Program-made: the position numbers and the translations under genes
Assembly: GCA_035476575.1 (NCBI GenBank)
Contig: DATILL010000101.1
Location: 1-48,141, forward strand
Direction: 5' to 3'
Source: DATILL01 sp035476575
Lineage (GTDB): Bacteria; Actinomycetota; Actinomycetes; Mycobacteriales; JACQDL01
Length of the DNA: 48,141 nt
The notes under the pieces: generated by a model
What the model saw: only the letters and a program-made list of their open reading frames with translations
Told to the model about the DNA's origin: nothing
Database searches by the model: none
Shown here: positions 33,929 through 43,128 of the stretch, one piece after another
Position numbering within the stretch: the stretch's first letter is position 1
Layout: each line of letters begins with the position of its first letter

Positions 33929-35302
33929 TCAGTCCGTCGGGTCGGGCGCCGGGACCGTCTCGACCTGGGCGCCGATGGAGCGCAGCTTGCCGACGGGATC
34001 CTCATAGCCTCGTTCGAGATACCGGGTGCCGGTGATCTCGCTCGTCCCCGAGGCGACCAGAGCGGCAAGGATGTAGGCGAAGCCGGCCCGCAGGTCAGGG
34101 ATCTCCAGCGGCATGCCCCGCAACGGCGTGGCACCCATGACAATCGCGCTGTGCTCGAAGTCCTTGCTGGCGAACCGGCAGTCCCGCCCGCCCAGGCACT
34201 CGGTGGACAACGCGATGTTCGCGCCCATCTGGTTGAGCTGGTCGGTGTAGCCGAACCGGTCCTCGTAGATCGTCTCGTGGATCACCGACGCGCCGTGCGC
34301 CTGGGTGAGCAGCACGACCAGCGGCTGCTGCCAGTCGGTCATGAACCCGGGATGCACGCCGGTCTCCACGTGCTCGGCGGTCAGCTTCCGCTCGCGGTAG
34401 AACAGGATGCCGTGCTCGGTGGTCTGAAACTCGCCGCCGAGCTTGCGCAGGTGGTTCAGGAAGGTGACCAGGTGCTCCTGGCGGGCGCCGCACACCTCGA
34501 CCCGGCCGTCGGTGGCGACGGCGGCGGCGGCGAACGACGCGGCCTCGATCCGGTCGTTGATCGGCCGGTGCCGGGCGCCGCGCAGCTTCTCGACCCCCTC
34601 GACGACGATCGTCCGGTCGACCTCGACGCTGACCAGCGCGCCCATCTGCTGCAGGAAGTGGACGGTGTCCAGCACGTCAGGCTCGACGGCGGCGTTGTGG
34701 ATGACCGTGGTGCCCTTGGCCAGCACCGCGGCAAGCAGGATGTTCTCGGTGGCGCCCACGCTCGGGAACGGCAGCGTCACGTGCGTGCCCTCAAGCTTGA
34801 GCGCCTTGACGGTCACGCTGCGTGGCAGCTCGGTAACCTCGGCGCCCATCTGGCGGAGCCCGGCGAGGTGGAAGTCGATCGGCCGCTTGCCGATCCGGCA
34901 GCCCCCCGGCAGCGGGATGCTGGACTCGCCGACCCGGTGCAGCAGCGGGCCCATCATCAGGATGGGGATGCGGTTCACCCCCGAGTACAGCTCCGACAGG
35001 CTGGCGTTGGTGATCTCCGCCGTCTGCACCCGCACCGTCGTGGGGTCGAGCCACTCGACTGCGGCGCCGAGCTCGGTGAGCATGTGCAGCACGATCTCGA
35101 CCTCGACGATGCGTGGCACGTTGGTCAGCACCGACGGCTCGGTGGTCAGCAGGGATGCGACGAGCTGCTTGGTGACCGCGTTCTTGGCCCCCCCGACCGT
35201 TACTGACCCGCGCAGTGGCTGGCCGCCGGTGATCCGGTACAGATGCCGGTCGCGCTGCATGGCCCCTGCTCCCCCGGGTCGGTTGTGGGCGGCTACGGTC
35301 AT
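33929..35302 (-). CDS. murA: UDP-N-acetylglucosamine 1-carboxyvinyltransferase (MurA)
   Basis: First committed enzyme of peptidoglycan precursor synthesis: it adds enolpyruvate to UDP-GlcNAc in the cytosol. 457 residues of the EPSP-synthase fold. Key segments are VGGAKNAVTKQLVASLL (substrate Lys-Asn), LPGGCRIGKRPIDFHL with the catalytic Cys that fosfomycin attacks, and FMTDWQQPLVVLLTQAHG. The frame is complete. ATG 35302 follows GGAAGGA. Actinomycetes often carry more than one copy. Its place amid accessory DNA suggests this may be the second copy, which I cannot test here. Confidence 0.95.
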   Translation of the reverse strand: MTVAAHNRPGGAGAMQRDRHLYRITGGQPLRGSVTVGGAKNAVTKQLVASLLTTEPSVLTNVPRIVEVEIVLHMLTELGAAVEWLDPTTVRVQTAEITNASLSELYSGVNRIPILMMGPLLHRVGESSIPLPGGCRIGKRPIDFHLAGLRQMGAEVTELPRSVTVKALKLEGTHVTLPFPSVGATENILLAAVLAKGTTVIHNAAVEPDVLDTVHFLQQMGALVSVEVDRTIVVEGVEKLRGARHRPINDRIEAASFAAAAVATDGRVEVCGARQEHLVTFLNHLRKLGGEFQTTEHGILFYRERKLTAEHVETGVHPGFMTDWQQPLVVLLTQAHGASVIHETIYEDRFGYTDQLNQMGANIALSTECLGGRDCRFASKDFEHSAIVMGATPLRGMPLEIPDLRAGFAYILAALVASGTSEITGTRYLERGYEDPVGKLRSIGAQVETVPAPDPTD

Positions 35303-35589
35303 TCTGCGGTCCTTCCTCCATCATCGAACGGGTTCATGCTGGCACCTTCCAGCCGCCAACCAGGCTAGCCAGGCGGATCATGGCACGCGCGCCCGGCTCC
35401 ACCCAGCCGATGATGCGAACGCCTAGCGAGGCTCGTCCAGACCACGGGCGAAGGCGAACACACGCCGTGCGCTAGACAGTGCAGGCTAGCCCGACCCAGC
35501 GCAACTCCACGGTGTGAAACGGCCCTCCCAGCCGGACACGCGGGAAAGCGACCGATGACGAGACCGGGCCGATGACGAGGCAGGCCAGC

Positions 35590-35730
35590 CACGGCCAACG
35601 CGGCAACCTGCCGCTCGGCCTGGGTGAGGACCGTAGACGCCGCGCGCCGTGCGGCTTCGCCCGGTCCCGGTTTCGCGGCATCGGATACTGCGTAGAGATA
35701 CTGCGCCAGCCTCGACCGGACCCGGCTCAA
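35590..35730 (-). pseudogene. LuxR-type HTH remnant
   Basis: The minus strand reads TVLTQAERQVAALAVAGL, the start of a LuxR C-terminal HTH. Sense is then lost, and a shifted frame gives a weak trace of the recognition helix region. Only the first helix is credible. Confidence 0.35.
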
Positions 35731-35965
35731 TCGCCCGGCTCGCCGCTGGCCGCGCGCACCTGGAGCGCCGCCACCGTCGCGTCATCAGCGATCAGGTCGG
35801 ACAACAAGACAGCGGGGAGGAGGGCCCGGGGGGGCGCGCACCGCGGAAGCATTTCCTTTCCACCGAACGGCGACGGCGAGCAGCTTCCTTAGCCAGACTA
35901 ACCACACCGCCGAGCACCGGGGAACCCCTACGTTTCCGCCGCCCGGCCGGTGGCACCGCCAGAAC

Positions 35966-36080
35966 CAGCAACACACCCGGCAGCACGGGCGACAGGCTCC
36001 GCGCCGGGTCGGCGGCAACGCCCGGATCAAGGCCATACAGCAACACACCCGGCAGCACGGGCGACCAGGCTCCGCGCCGG
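35966..36080 (+). repeat. 42-bp direct repeat, 72-bp period
   Basis: The block starting CAGCAACACACCCGGCAGCA and ending CTCCGCGCCGG occurs at 35966-36007 and 36038-36080, identical but for one inserted C. Confidence 0.8.
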
Positions 36081-36082
36081 AC

Positions 36083-36381
36083 GGCCAGCAGCTCTGCTCG
36101 ACGGACGACATCGAGGTGACCTGCATGGTGCTGGAAGCTAAGCGTGTCCCGTCGGCGGGCTGGCTCGATCCGCCGGACGACCCGTGCGACGTCCCGCCGT
36201 TCGGGCTGCCGGCGGGAGATACAAATATTCCCTTACGGCACCTTACGGCGAGCCGTTCCACCGGGTCGACGACATGTCTCGACTGGGTGAACCGCAGATT
36301 TCTCGAGACCACTTTTTTGTTACGGGCTCCGCCGAACAACGACAGGGGTACGAAACGGCGTACTGGGCCAATATCGTTTGA
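36083..36381 (+). pseudogene. Unrecognised coding remnant
   Basis: Two + frames read like protein: CSTDDIEVTCMVLEAKRVP and GWLDPPDDPCDVPPFGLPA, then after a slip near 36212 PYGEPFHRVDDMSRLGEP and RDHFFVTGSAEQRQGYETA before TGA. GC is lower than in the neighbours. I recognise no family. Confidence 0.3.
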
Positions 36382-37543
36382 CCACCGCCACCTTCCATCC
36401 CTACGCTGAACGGGCGCACAACATTTGGTGAAGCGGGCCACCTGGGTGGCGAAGGCGGGCGTCAGGCTCGCCTGGCCCGCAGGCACCGGGCGCCGTGTTG
36501 TCGGGCATCGTTTGCGCTGTACACGGGTGGTGCCGGCTCGAGGCGGGAACGCTCCGCCGACTGAGGCGGCGGTGCCGATTGCCCTGCACAGGTGACACGG
36601 GCCCGGCACCGAAGAAACCGGCGGACGGCTGAACGCCCAGACCACATAACGGACTAGTGGGGTAACGGACTAGCGGAACACGTATCACCGACGACGGTCA
36701 TCTCTCCGTTTTAGGGACGGGCGCCACCGGCCGGAGCCATTCGGCGGTGGCAGCAGGGACGCCAAAGACCGGGGGATCGCTATGGACGACATGGACGCGG
36801 CAGTGTACGAGGGCTGCCCGACAGGTCTGCCGACAGCCGACAGCCGGCCTCACGGCCGGCGAAAACTAACGGCCGGGCACCGGCAGCCGACCGCTGTCAA
36901 CTGGCCTACGGGTTGCCTCGACCCACGCAGGACATGTCGCACCTGCACGGCCGACGCGCCGACCGACACGCTGGCCTGGCTATAGCTGGCCCCCGGGCGA
37001 CCAGTCGCCATCACTGCCACCGTGATGAGTCACGCCGGCCCACGACCCGATGCTGTGAGGGCCGGCACATCAGCCATGAGCGCGAGCCGGCAACCGCCGG
37101 CCGCCGCCCCACGTCCGGACTCCGGCCGGTCCCGGCACACCATGCCTGAGCCGCACCATGCCTGAGCCGCACCATGGCTGAGCCCGCCAACGTCCTGCTC
37201 GGCAGCGAAAGGGAACACCACGTGAAAGCAGCACAACCGACATACAGCTAGCGCACCACCGCGCCTCCTATCCGATCCCCCATCCGAATCATGGAGGTGA
37301 AGATTTCCATCGAGGGACGACTTGAGGCTGATCCGACGGCGCGGTCGGTAGTCAGCAAGGTCACTCCGGCCGACCCGGACACCGACCGCCGGCCACCCAC
37401 CGCAACCGGTAGCAGGTGGCAGTACCGCGCCACGGATGGCCGTTTCCCAGCGTTGACCAGTTTCGTCAACGGTACGGCGGACCGCGGCCTGGCGGTCGTT
37501 CACCGGGTTCGCGGCTCCCGCGCTGCGGGTCTCGCTCAGGCTG
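36382..37543. other. Gene debris without a supportable gene
   Basis: Many short frames on both strands but no motif with a start site. With 35303-36082 it forms a 2.2-kb stretch holding only remnants. Confidence 0.45.
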
Positions 37544-37888
37544 GTGTTCGTCTGGTTCGGCGCGCTGAAGATGTTCGGCCAGTCACCGGTCTTCGACTTG
37601 ATCGGCGCCATGGTGCCGTGGATCGACCCGGGCTTCCTGGTCCCGATGCTGGGCTGGGTCGAGGTGATCCTCGGGGTGCTCCTGCTGGGCGGCTGGCTGC
37701 TCCGGTTGACTCTGGTCGTGCTCGCGGCGCACCTGTGCGGCCCGTTCCTGACCTTCCTGGCCGTGCCGTACCTGATGATGAGGAACGGCGACCCGCTGCT
37801 GCTCACCGCTGACGGCGAGTTCGTGCTGAAGAACCTCATCCTGATCAGCGCCGCGATAGTTCTGCTCGTCCGGACCGAACGCCGCTGA
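37544..37888 (+). CDS. DoxX/YkgB-like small membrane protein, N-terminally short
   Basis: A 114-residue protein with four hydrophobic helices (FVWFGALKMFGQSPVFDLIG; VPMLGWVEVILGVLLLGGWL; GPFLTFLAVPYLMM; NLILISAAIVLLVRT), the pattern of DoxX/DUF417-type inner-membrane proteins. Homologous sequence extends upstream in frame (GFAAPALRVSLRL) without a start codon, until a stop at 37454. GTG 37544 is therefore only a default. The gene is probably truncated or frameshifted near 37460. Confidence 0.6.
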   Translation: MFVWFGALKMFGQSPVFDLIGAMVPWIDPGFLVPMLGWVEVILGVLLLGGWLLRLTLVVLAAHLCGPFLTFLAVPYLMMRNGDPLLLTADGEFVLKNLILISAAIVLLVRTERR

Positions 37889-38013
37889 CGGGTCCCGGGG
37901 CGTGCCCTGCCCTTGCCACACCCCCGGACCTGCCCGCACGGCGAGGCAGCGACGGACCATCGCCAGCACCGGACCATCCACATTGGACAATATCGGCAGC
38001 TCGGCGCGGCGGG

Positions 38014-38400
38014 TCAGGACGGGCGCTGGCCGAACAGGGCGAGCAGGTCGGCGCGGCCGAACATCCGGGCGGTGTCCAGCGCGGACGGCCGGCCGGCGGA
38101 CGGGTCAGCACCGCCGGCCAGCAGCGCCCGGACCACGTCGTCTGCCTGCCTGAAGACCGCGCCGGCGAGCGGGGTCTGGCCGCGGTCGTTGGCCCGGTCC
38201 GGCTCGGCGCCGCGAGCCAGCAGCGCGCGCACGGTCCCGGTGTGGCCGTGGTACGCCGCCAGCATGAGCAGCGTGTCGCCGCTGCCGTTACACAGGTTCA
38301 CCGGTACGCCGGCCTCGACGTAGGCGTCCAGCGGGTCGGTCTCGCCCCGGCGGGCCAGGTCGAACAGCCGGGTGGCCAGCTCGGTCACGTCGTCGTCCAT
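38014..38400 (-). CDS. Ankyrin-repeat protein
   Basis: A 128-residue protein made of about three ankyrin repeats: VNLCNGSGDTLLMLAAYHGH, TVRALLARGAEPDRANDRGQ, TPLAGAVFRQADDVVRALLA and a final half-repeat. Such small proteins bind other proteins. Bacterial examples often act as inhibitors or antidotes. ATG 38400 gives the compact version. ATG 38436 would add 12 residues. No obvious partner gene is adjacent. Confidence 0.85.
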   Translation of the reverse strand: MDDDVTELATRLFDLARRGETDPLDAYVEAGVPVNLCNGSGDTLLMLAAYHGHTGTVRALLARGAEPDRANDRGQTPLAGAVFRQADDVVRALLAGGADPSAGRPSALDTARMFGRADLLALFGQRPS

Positions 38401-38582
38401 CCACCCGACCCTATCCCGGTACGTGGGCGTCATCACCCCGCGCTACCGTCTGGAGCGCGGCCCGCCGCCGGCACCCTCGACCGCCACCACACGAACGGAA
38501 TGCCCGGCCCTGCCGAACCAGACGATCTGCTGGGTACGGGCTGCGGGCAGTCCGTGGCCGACGCGGCGAGGGCGGTTGCCCG

Positions 38583-39680
38583 ATGACACGTTTCCTGGTG
38601 TACGCCGGGCCCGGCAGCGGGCACCTCTACCCGTTGATCCCGACGATGGCCGAGCCGCGCCGCCGCGGCCACCAGGTGGCGGTGCGGGCGGATGACGGCA
38701 GCGGGCTGCGGCACTGCGGGGGGCCTCGGCATCTCCGCCCGTCCGATCGACCCGCGCATCCTGGCCTGCGAGGACAACACCTGGCGGGCCCGCAACCGGG
38801 TCGACTCGCTGCGCCGGTCGATCGAGGTGTGCGTGGCGCGGGCGCCGTACGAGGTCGAGGACATCCGGCGGGCGGTTGGTGACGAGGCGCCGGACGTCGT
38901 TCTGGTCGACAACAAACTGCTGGGGCGCGGCGCAGTCCTCGGGGCTGCCGTGGGCACAGGCCGCGGTGTTCCTGCTGCCGCTGGTCAGCCGGGGCGCGCC
39001 GCCGTTCGGGCTCGGTCTCAGGCGGTGCGTACGGCGGCCGGGCGGCTGCGCGACACGCTCATCCGGACCACCGCGGGCGGGCTGCTCAACCTGCTGCTGC
39101 CGCAGTCAACCGGATGCGTGCCGGGCTGGGGGTGCCGGCGATCAGGCGGGTCTGGGACGTGTACATGCAGGCACCGTTGGTGCTCAGCTACACGGCGGAG
39201 CCGCTGGAGTACCCCCCGGACCGACCTGCCGGCGGCGGTGCGGCTGGTCGGCCCGGGCGTGTGGGACCCGGGCAGCGTCGAGCCGGAGCCGTCCTGGCTG
39301 GCCAGGCTGGACAGGCCGGTGGTGCTGGTCACCGCCTCGACGCTGTACCAGAACGACGCCAGGCTGATCCAGACCGCGCTGGACGCGCTGGCCGACGAGC
39401 CGTTCTCCGTGATGGTGACGACGGCGTCGCTGGACCCGGCCGCCTTCTCCCGGCCGGGCAACGCGCGGGTGGAGCGGTTCCTGCCTCATGGGGATGGTGC
39501 TGCCGCGAGCCGCGGCAGTGGTGTGCACGCGGGGATAGGATCACCCAGAAGGTGCTGGTGGCGGGGGTGCCGCTGTGCATGGTGCTGTTCGGGCGGGACC
39601 AGCTTGAGGTGTCCCGCCGGGTCGTGGAGGCCGGTGCCGCGGCGGACGCGCTGGAGGGGCTGGTCCGGGTGACCGCCTGA
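38583..39680 (+). pseudogene. MGT/UGT-type glycosyltransferase, multiply frameshifted
   Basis: Antibiotic-type glycosyltransferase of the GT1 family. Pieces in order are RFLVYAGPGSGHLYPLIPTM from ATG 38583, ISARPIDPRILACEDNTW, PWAQAAVFLLPLVSRGAPP, VPAIRRVWDVYMQAPLVLSY, DRPVVLVTASTLYQNDARLI and VLVAGVPLCMVLFGRDQLEV. They lie in frames that switch about five times (near 38715, 38935, 39110, 39215 and 39495), the first in a run of six G. The nucleotide-sugar motif region at about 39500 is damaged. Not functional as written. Confidence 0.85.
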
Positions 39681-39793
39681 CCGGCCGGTGCCGGACGTCG
39701 GCTGGGACGTCGGTACCATCGGGTCGCGCGCTGAGCGCGCTGGGGCGTCGCTGGCCTGAGGGGACTGGCGGCGCCCCGCTGCTTTCCCCGTGT

Positions 39794-39852
39794 GGTCACC
39801 ACTCGGCGTTGTGGTGACCTCTTGTTGGCGGGAGGGAACGACAGGTCACCAC
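39794..39852. repeat. Three copies of GGTCACCAC
   Basis: GGTCACCAC lies at 39794-39802 and 39844-39852, with its reverse complement at 39811-39819. The first is embedded in the palindrome GTGGTCACCAC. The cluster resembles an operator set, though no promoter is obvious. Confidence 0.55.
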
Positions 39853-39912
39853 ATGTGCCCCGGACCCTGGCGACCGTGACGTGACACGTCGCACGAGCCG
39901 GATGGCCGGAAC

Positions 39913-40431
39913 TCAGTGGCCGTACGACAGCACCAGCGAGTGGCCCGCGGCGAGCGCTCGCCAGCGCCGGTCCACGTCAGCCAGCTCGGCCTGCAGCCGG
40001 CCGAGCACCGCGGGGCTCAGCCCGGCCGGCACCGGCACCGACCACTGGGCGCACCTTTCCGTGACGGCGCGCAGGCAGTCCTCGGCGTCGGATGCCGCCC
40101 CCACCGCCCCGATTGCCTGTACGACGCACTCGACCTGAACAAGCTCGGTCAGGTCGCCGGGGTCGGCATCCGGGCCATCCACGTCGTCGGGCCCGGCGCT
40201 GGCGGCGATCCGGTCCCAGGCCCGGCTCAGCACCGCGAAGTCGCCGCCGTCGGCCAGCCTGCCCCAGAACCCACGCCGCAGGCCAAGCCTGGTCTCCACG
40301 ACGTAGTGCAGCAGGTCATGCGGCAGCGCCGTGCCGTAGGAGGGCCATGGCCAGCGCAGTGGTGTGCCGTCGTCGCGCAACACGTACACCCAGTCCCTGA
40401 GCCCTCCGGTATGCGTAAAGGTGATCTCCAC
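39913..40431 (-). CDS. Hypothetical protein, possibly the C-terminal part of a split gene
   Basis: 172 residues starting at GTG 40431 after GGGGGAGG (EITFTHTGGLRDWVYVLRDD, then LPHDLLHYVVETRLGLRRGF, and helical afterwards). No family recognised. The segment LLHYVVE and the ordered composition look like a real protein. Upstream sequence in another frame (40432-40640) also looks coding, and one added base in the run of six G near 40440 would fuse the two (GGEAEVEITF). The native product may therefore be longer. Confidence 0.6.
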   Translation of the reverse strand: MEITFTHTGGLRDWVYVLRDDGTPLRWPWPSYGTALPHDLLHYVVETRLGLRRGFWGRLADGGDFAVLSRAWDRIAASAGPDDVDGPDADPGDLTELVQVECVVQAIGAVGAASDAEDCLRAVTERCAQWSVPVPAGLSPAVLGRLQAELADVDRRWRALAAGHSLVLSYGH

Positions 40432-40640
40432 TTCGGCCTCCCCCCGACGAGATGGTCCGCACCGTACTCATGCTGCGCGTCCAACCTCCCGAACGCCACA
40501 GTTTCCGCGCGGTACGTCGGCAGCAGCCGAACGGGCCGCCCACCCACCAGGGGGTGAGCGACCCATCCGTCCTCAAGCCGGCGGGCTCGGCTCAGGACCT
40601 CCTGGTACGACGTGCACGGCCGGTGACGAGCGCGGCGATC
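40432..40640 (-). pseudogene. Protein-like frame upstream of 40431
   Basis: Reads SYQEVLSRARRLEDGWVAHP, LVGGRPVRLLPTYRAETVAF and GRLDAQHEYGADHLVGG, without a usable start codon. It joins the next gene if one base is added in GGGGGG. Its own initiation codon may also be lost, since AGGAGG occurs at the expected place. Confidence 0.4.
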
Positions 40641-40780
40641 TCCGCGAGCAGCAGCGCAGCGGCCAGGCCGAGCGGGAGACCGACCGACAGTCCGGTACCG
40701 GGCAAGGCGCCCTTGCCGCCGCCACCTGGCGGGCTGGCCTCGCAACGAGGAGGAGAGATTTGACTGCGTACAGCAATCAA
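40592..40780 (-). pseudogene. Orphan LPXTG cell-wall sorting signal
   Basis: A 62-residue frame ends with the three parts of a sortase signal: LPGTG, a hydrophobic stretch (LSVGLPLGLAAALLLAEIAA) and the basic tail RARRTRRS. The secreted body of the protein is missing, so this is the tail of a lost surface protein. Confidence 0.55.
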
Positions 40781-40958
40781 GTGTGTTCATAAAGTGAGCA
40801 CTCGCGGATGCCTGCTCCGCGCCATGAGAGCCGAGACCCTGCCCACAGCCGAGGCCAGCCCGTCGAGGCGTCGTACACCGTGGACGCCAGGGCGGGGAGG
40901 ACGCCGGAGCGGGTCGGCCAGTGTGTGGGTCGACCCTGGGTCTGGCCCGGTGACCGGC

Positions 40959-41510
40959 TCAGCCTTCGTCGTCGGCAGGGTCGGGCGGGCCGGTCGACGA
41001 GCTGGCAAGTGTCCGGTAGCGGCTACGAAAGTGAACGAGCGGCCGGGCGGTGGGGTTGCGGCTATGTACGCCGACCACCCGGCCGATGACTACGGCGTGG
41101 TCGCCGGCCAGCGTCCGCTGCTCGGTCAGGCATTCGACCGATGCGATCCCCTCGTCCAGCACGACGTGCCCGGTGACTGGCCCGCGGTGCCAGGCCAGGT
41201 CGGCCAGCAGGAGCCGGTCGCTCGGCCGCCCCTTGATGGCGAACCGGGTGGCCACCTGGCGTGCGCCGGCCGGCAGGATCGACACCGCCCAGGACTCGCA
41301 GGTGGCCAGCGCGTCGTACATCCGGGACCCCTCGCCGACGCTGACCAGCACCAACGGCGGGTCCAGCGACACCGAGCAGAACGCGGTCGCGGTCATCCCG
41401 ACGTCCTCACCGTCCAGCGTGCTGGTCACCAGGACCACGCCGCCGGCCAGGTGTGCCATGGTCGCGCGCAGCTCCGCCGCGGTCACCGCCGCACGAGCGA
41501 GAGGATCCAC
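40959..41510 (-). CDS. Flavin reductase-like (split-barrel FMN-binding) oxidoreductase
   Basis: About 183 residues of the HpaC/ActVB type, which supply reduced flavin to monooxygenases. Family features are LRATMAHLAGGVVLVTSTLD, GMTATAFCSVSLDPPLVLVS, FAIKGRPSDRLLLADLAW and the C-terminal HAVVIGRVVGVHSR. GTG 41510 (VDPLAR) is a sensible start. GTG 41573 would add 21 unconserved residues. Last of four minus-strand genes (drrA-drrB-tetR-this). No oxygenase partner is in the window. Confidence 0.85.
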   Translation of the reverse strand: MDPLARAAVTAAELRATMAHLAGGVVLVTSTLDGEDVGMTATAFCSVSLDPPLVLVSVGEGSRMYDALATCESWAVSILPAGARQVATRFAIKGRPSDRLLLADLAWHRGPVTGHVVLDEGIASVECLTEQRTLAGDHAVVIGRVVGVHSRNPTARPLVHFRSRYRTLASSSTGPPDPADDEG

Positions 41511-41584
41511 GCCGCCGACCCTACGGCGAATGGTCCGGGTCCGCTCCGGGACATTTGTCCTACGACCCGCCACCGGGGCGTCCG

Positions 41585-42203
41585 TTACCAGGTCGGGGTG
41601 AGACCGCGGGTGCGCAGGTGATGGGCGAGGTAGACGTCCATCAGGATGCGCGCCTCGGCAAGCACCGCGGCGTCACCCTCACGCTCCCGGAAGGCGTACC
41701 GGGTCACCGCGTCCAGCGCCTTGACCAGCACGACCAGGGCGGCCCGCAGGTCCTTGTCCGGAGCCTGCTCGAAGTATGTCGCCAGCAGGCCGACCATCCT
41801 GCCGACGAACACGTAGTCGTTGTCCTGCTCGGGCTCCAGCAGGTGGGTGTCGACGATGTCACCGAACCGGACCACGCGGAACCCGGGGATCACCCGGTGC
41901 AGCTCGACGAACAGGTCGAACGCGGCGTGCAGCGCCTTCCGCCAGTCCGCACGCTGCCGGGCGAGCAGGATCTCCTCCAGCCGCCCCATGAAGCTCTCCA
42001 TGTTGCGCCGGGCGAGCGCCTGCACGACCGCCCGCTTGTCGGGGAAGAACTGGTACAGCGAGCCGACCGACACCCCAGCCCGCCTGGCGATCAGGGTCGT
42101 GGTGATGGCCTCATAGCCAAGCTCGTCGATCAGCTCGCCGCACGCGTCGAGCATCCGCTGGACCCGGACGGTGCTGCGCTCCTGCACGGGTGCCCGCCGC
42201 ATG
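41585..42203 (-). CDS. TetR-family repressor
   Basis: About 205 residues. The N-terminal TetR HTH is clear: RMLDACGELIDELGYEAITT with RRAGVSVGSLYQFFPDKRAV. A divergent ligand-binding domain follows (LHAAFDLFVELHRVIPGFRV). ATG 42203 (MRRAPVQERS). The open frame upstream is noncoding. It lies 79 bases after the ABC permease, so it probably represses the drrAB-type exporter operon. Confidence 0.9.
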
Positions 42204-42282
42204 GGTTCCACGGAACGATTCTCACATTCATCAGCCCGCGTCGTCGCTGTGCCCCGGCCACTGCACCGTACTCTCACCTGCC

Positions 42283-43128
42283 CTAGCTGGTGACCCGCTG
42301 GTACTTGCGGACTGCCAACGGCACGAAGACGCCGATGATCACCACAATCCAGATCAGCGCCGTCAGCACAGGCTGGCGGGCCGGGAAACCGGTGCCGGTG
42401 AACGGGTTGGGGTTTCCGAACAGCTCCCGACAGGCCGCCACCACCGACGACAGCGGGTTCCACTCGACCACCGGCTTCAGCCAGTCGGGCAGGGTCGGCG
42501 GCGGCACGAACGCGTTGGACAGGAACGTCACCGGAAACAGCCAGATCAGCCCGGCCGAGGACGCCACCTCGGTGCTGCGGACCGACAGGCCGATCACCGC
42601 GCCGACCCATAACATGGCAAAAGCGAACAGCAGCAGCAGGGCCACCGCGGCGAGAGCGCGGGGCAGCCCCGCGTGCCACCGCCAGCCGACGACCAGGCCA
42701 CAGGCCAGCATCACCGCCAACACGAACGAGTTCAGCGCGATGTCGCCGACCACCCGGCCGCTGATCACCGCCGACCGGGCCATCGGGAACGATCGGAACC
42801 GGTCGATCAGGCCCTTGTTCATATCGTCGACCATCCCGACGCTGGTCGACGCCACCGCGAAGGCCATGGTCTGGGCGAAGATGCCGGCCATCAGGAACTC
42901 GCGGTAGCTCGCCCCGCCGGGCAGCGGGATCGCGCCGCCGAAGACGTAGGCAAAGAGCAGCACGAACATGATCGGCTGGATGGTGGCGAAGATGAGCGCG
43001 TCCGGCAGCCGGGGGATCCGCTTGAGGTTGCGCCAGCCGATCACCAGGCCATCCGAGACCGCCCGGCCCACGCCACGGTGCCTCGTCACCGTCACGCCGG
43101 TCTCATCCGCCGTCACCGCGCCGGTCAT
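42283..43128 (-). CDS. DrrB-like ABC-2 exporter permease
   Basis: 281 residues with six membrane helices of the ABC-2 type: IFATIQPIMFVLLFAYVFGG, FLMAGIFAQTMAFAVASTSV, LNSFVLAVMLACGLVVGWRW, LLLLFAFAMLWVGAVIG, SSAGLIWLFPVTFLSNAFVP and LTALIWIVVIIGVFVPLAVR. The DMNKGLIDRFRSFPMARSAV segment is typical of daunorubicin-resistance permeases. ATG 43128 overlaps the ATPase stop by 4 bases. With the ATPase it should export a drug or lipid-like compound. Confidence 0.93.
   Translation of the reverse strand: MTGAVTADETGVTVTRHRGVGRAVSDGLVIGWRNLKRIPRLPDALIFATIQPIMFVLLFAYVFGGAIPLPGGASYREFLMAGIFAQTMAFAVASTSVGMVDDMNKGLIDRFRSFPMARSAVISGRVVGDIALNSFVLAVMLACGLVVGWRWHAGLPRALAAVALLLLFAFAMLWVGAVIGLSVRSTEVASSAGLIWLFPVTFLSNAFVPPPTLPDWLKPVVEWNPLSSVVAACRELFGNPNPFTGTGFPARQPVLTALIWIVVIIGVFVPLAVRKYQRVTS

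Noticed and set aside
35785..36645. A 286-residue minus-strand frame in the debris region
   Set aside because: No start site, no motifs, and the + strand reading over part of it looks more protein-like.
37291..37812. A + frame starting MEVKISIEG before the DoxX-like gene
   Set aside because: Most of it is out of frame with the membrane protein. It could be the lost N-terminus, but I see no similarity.
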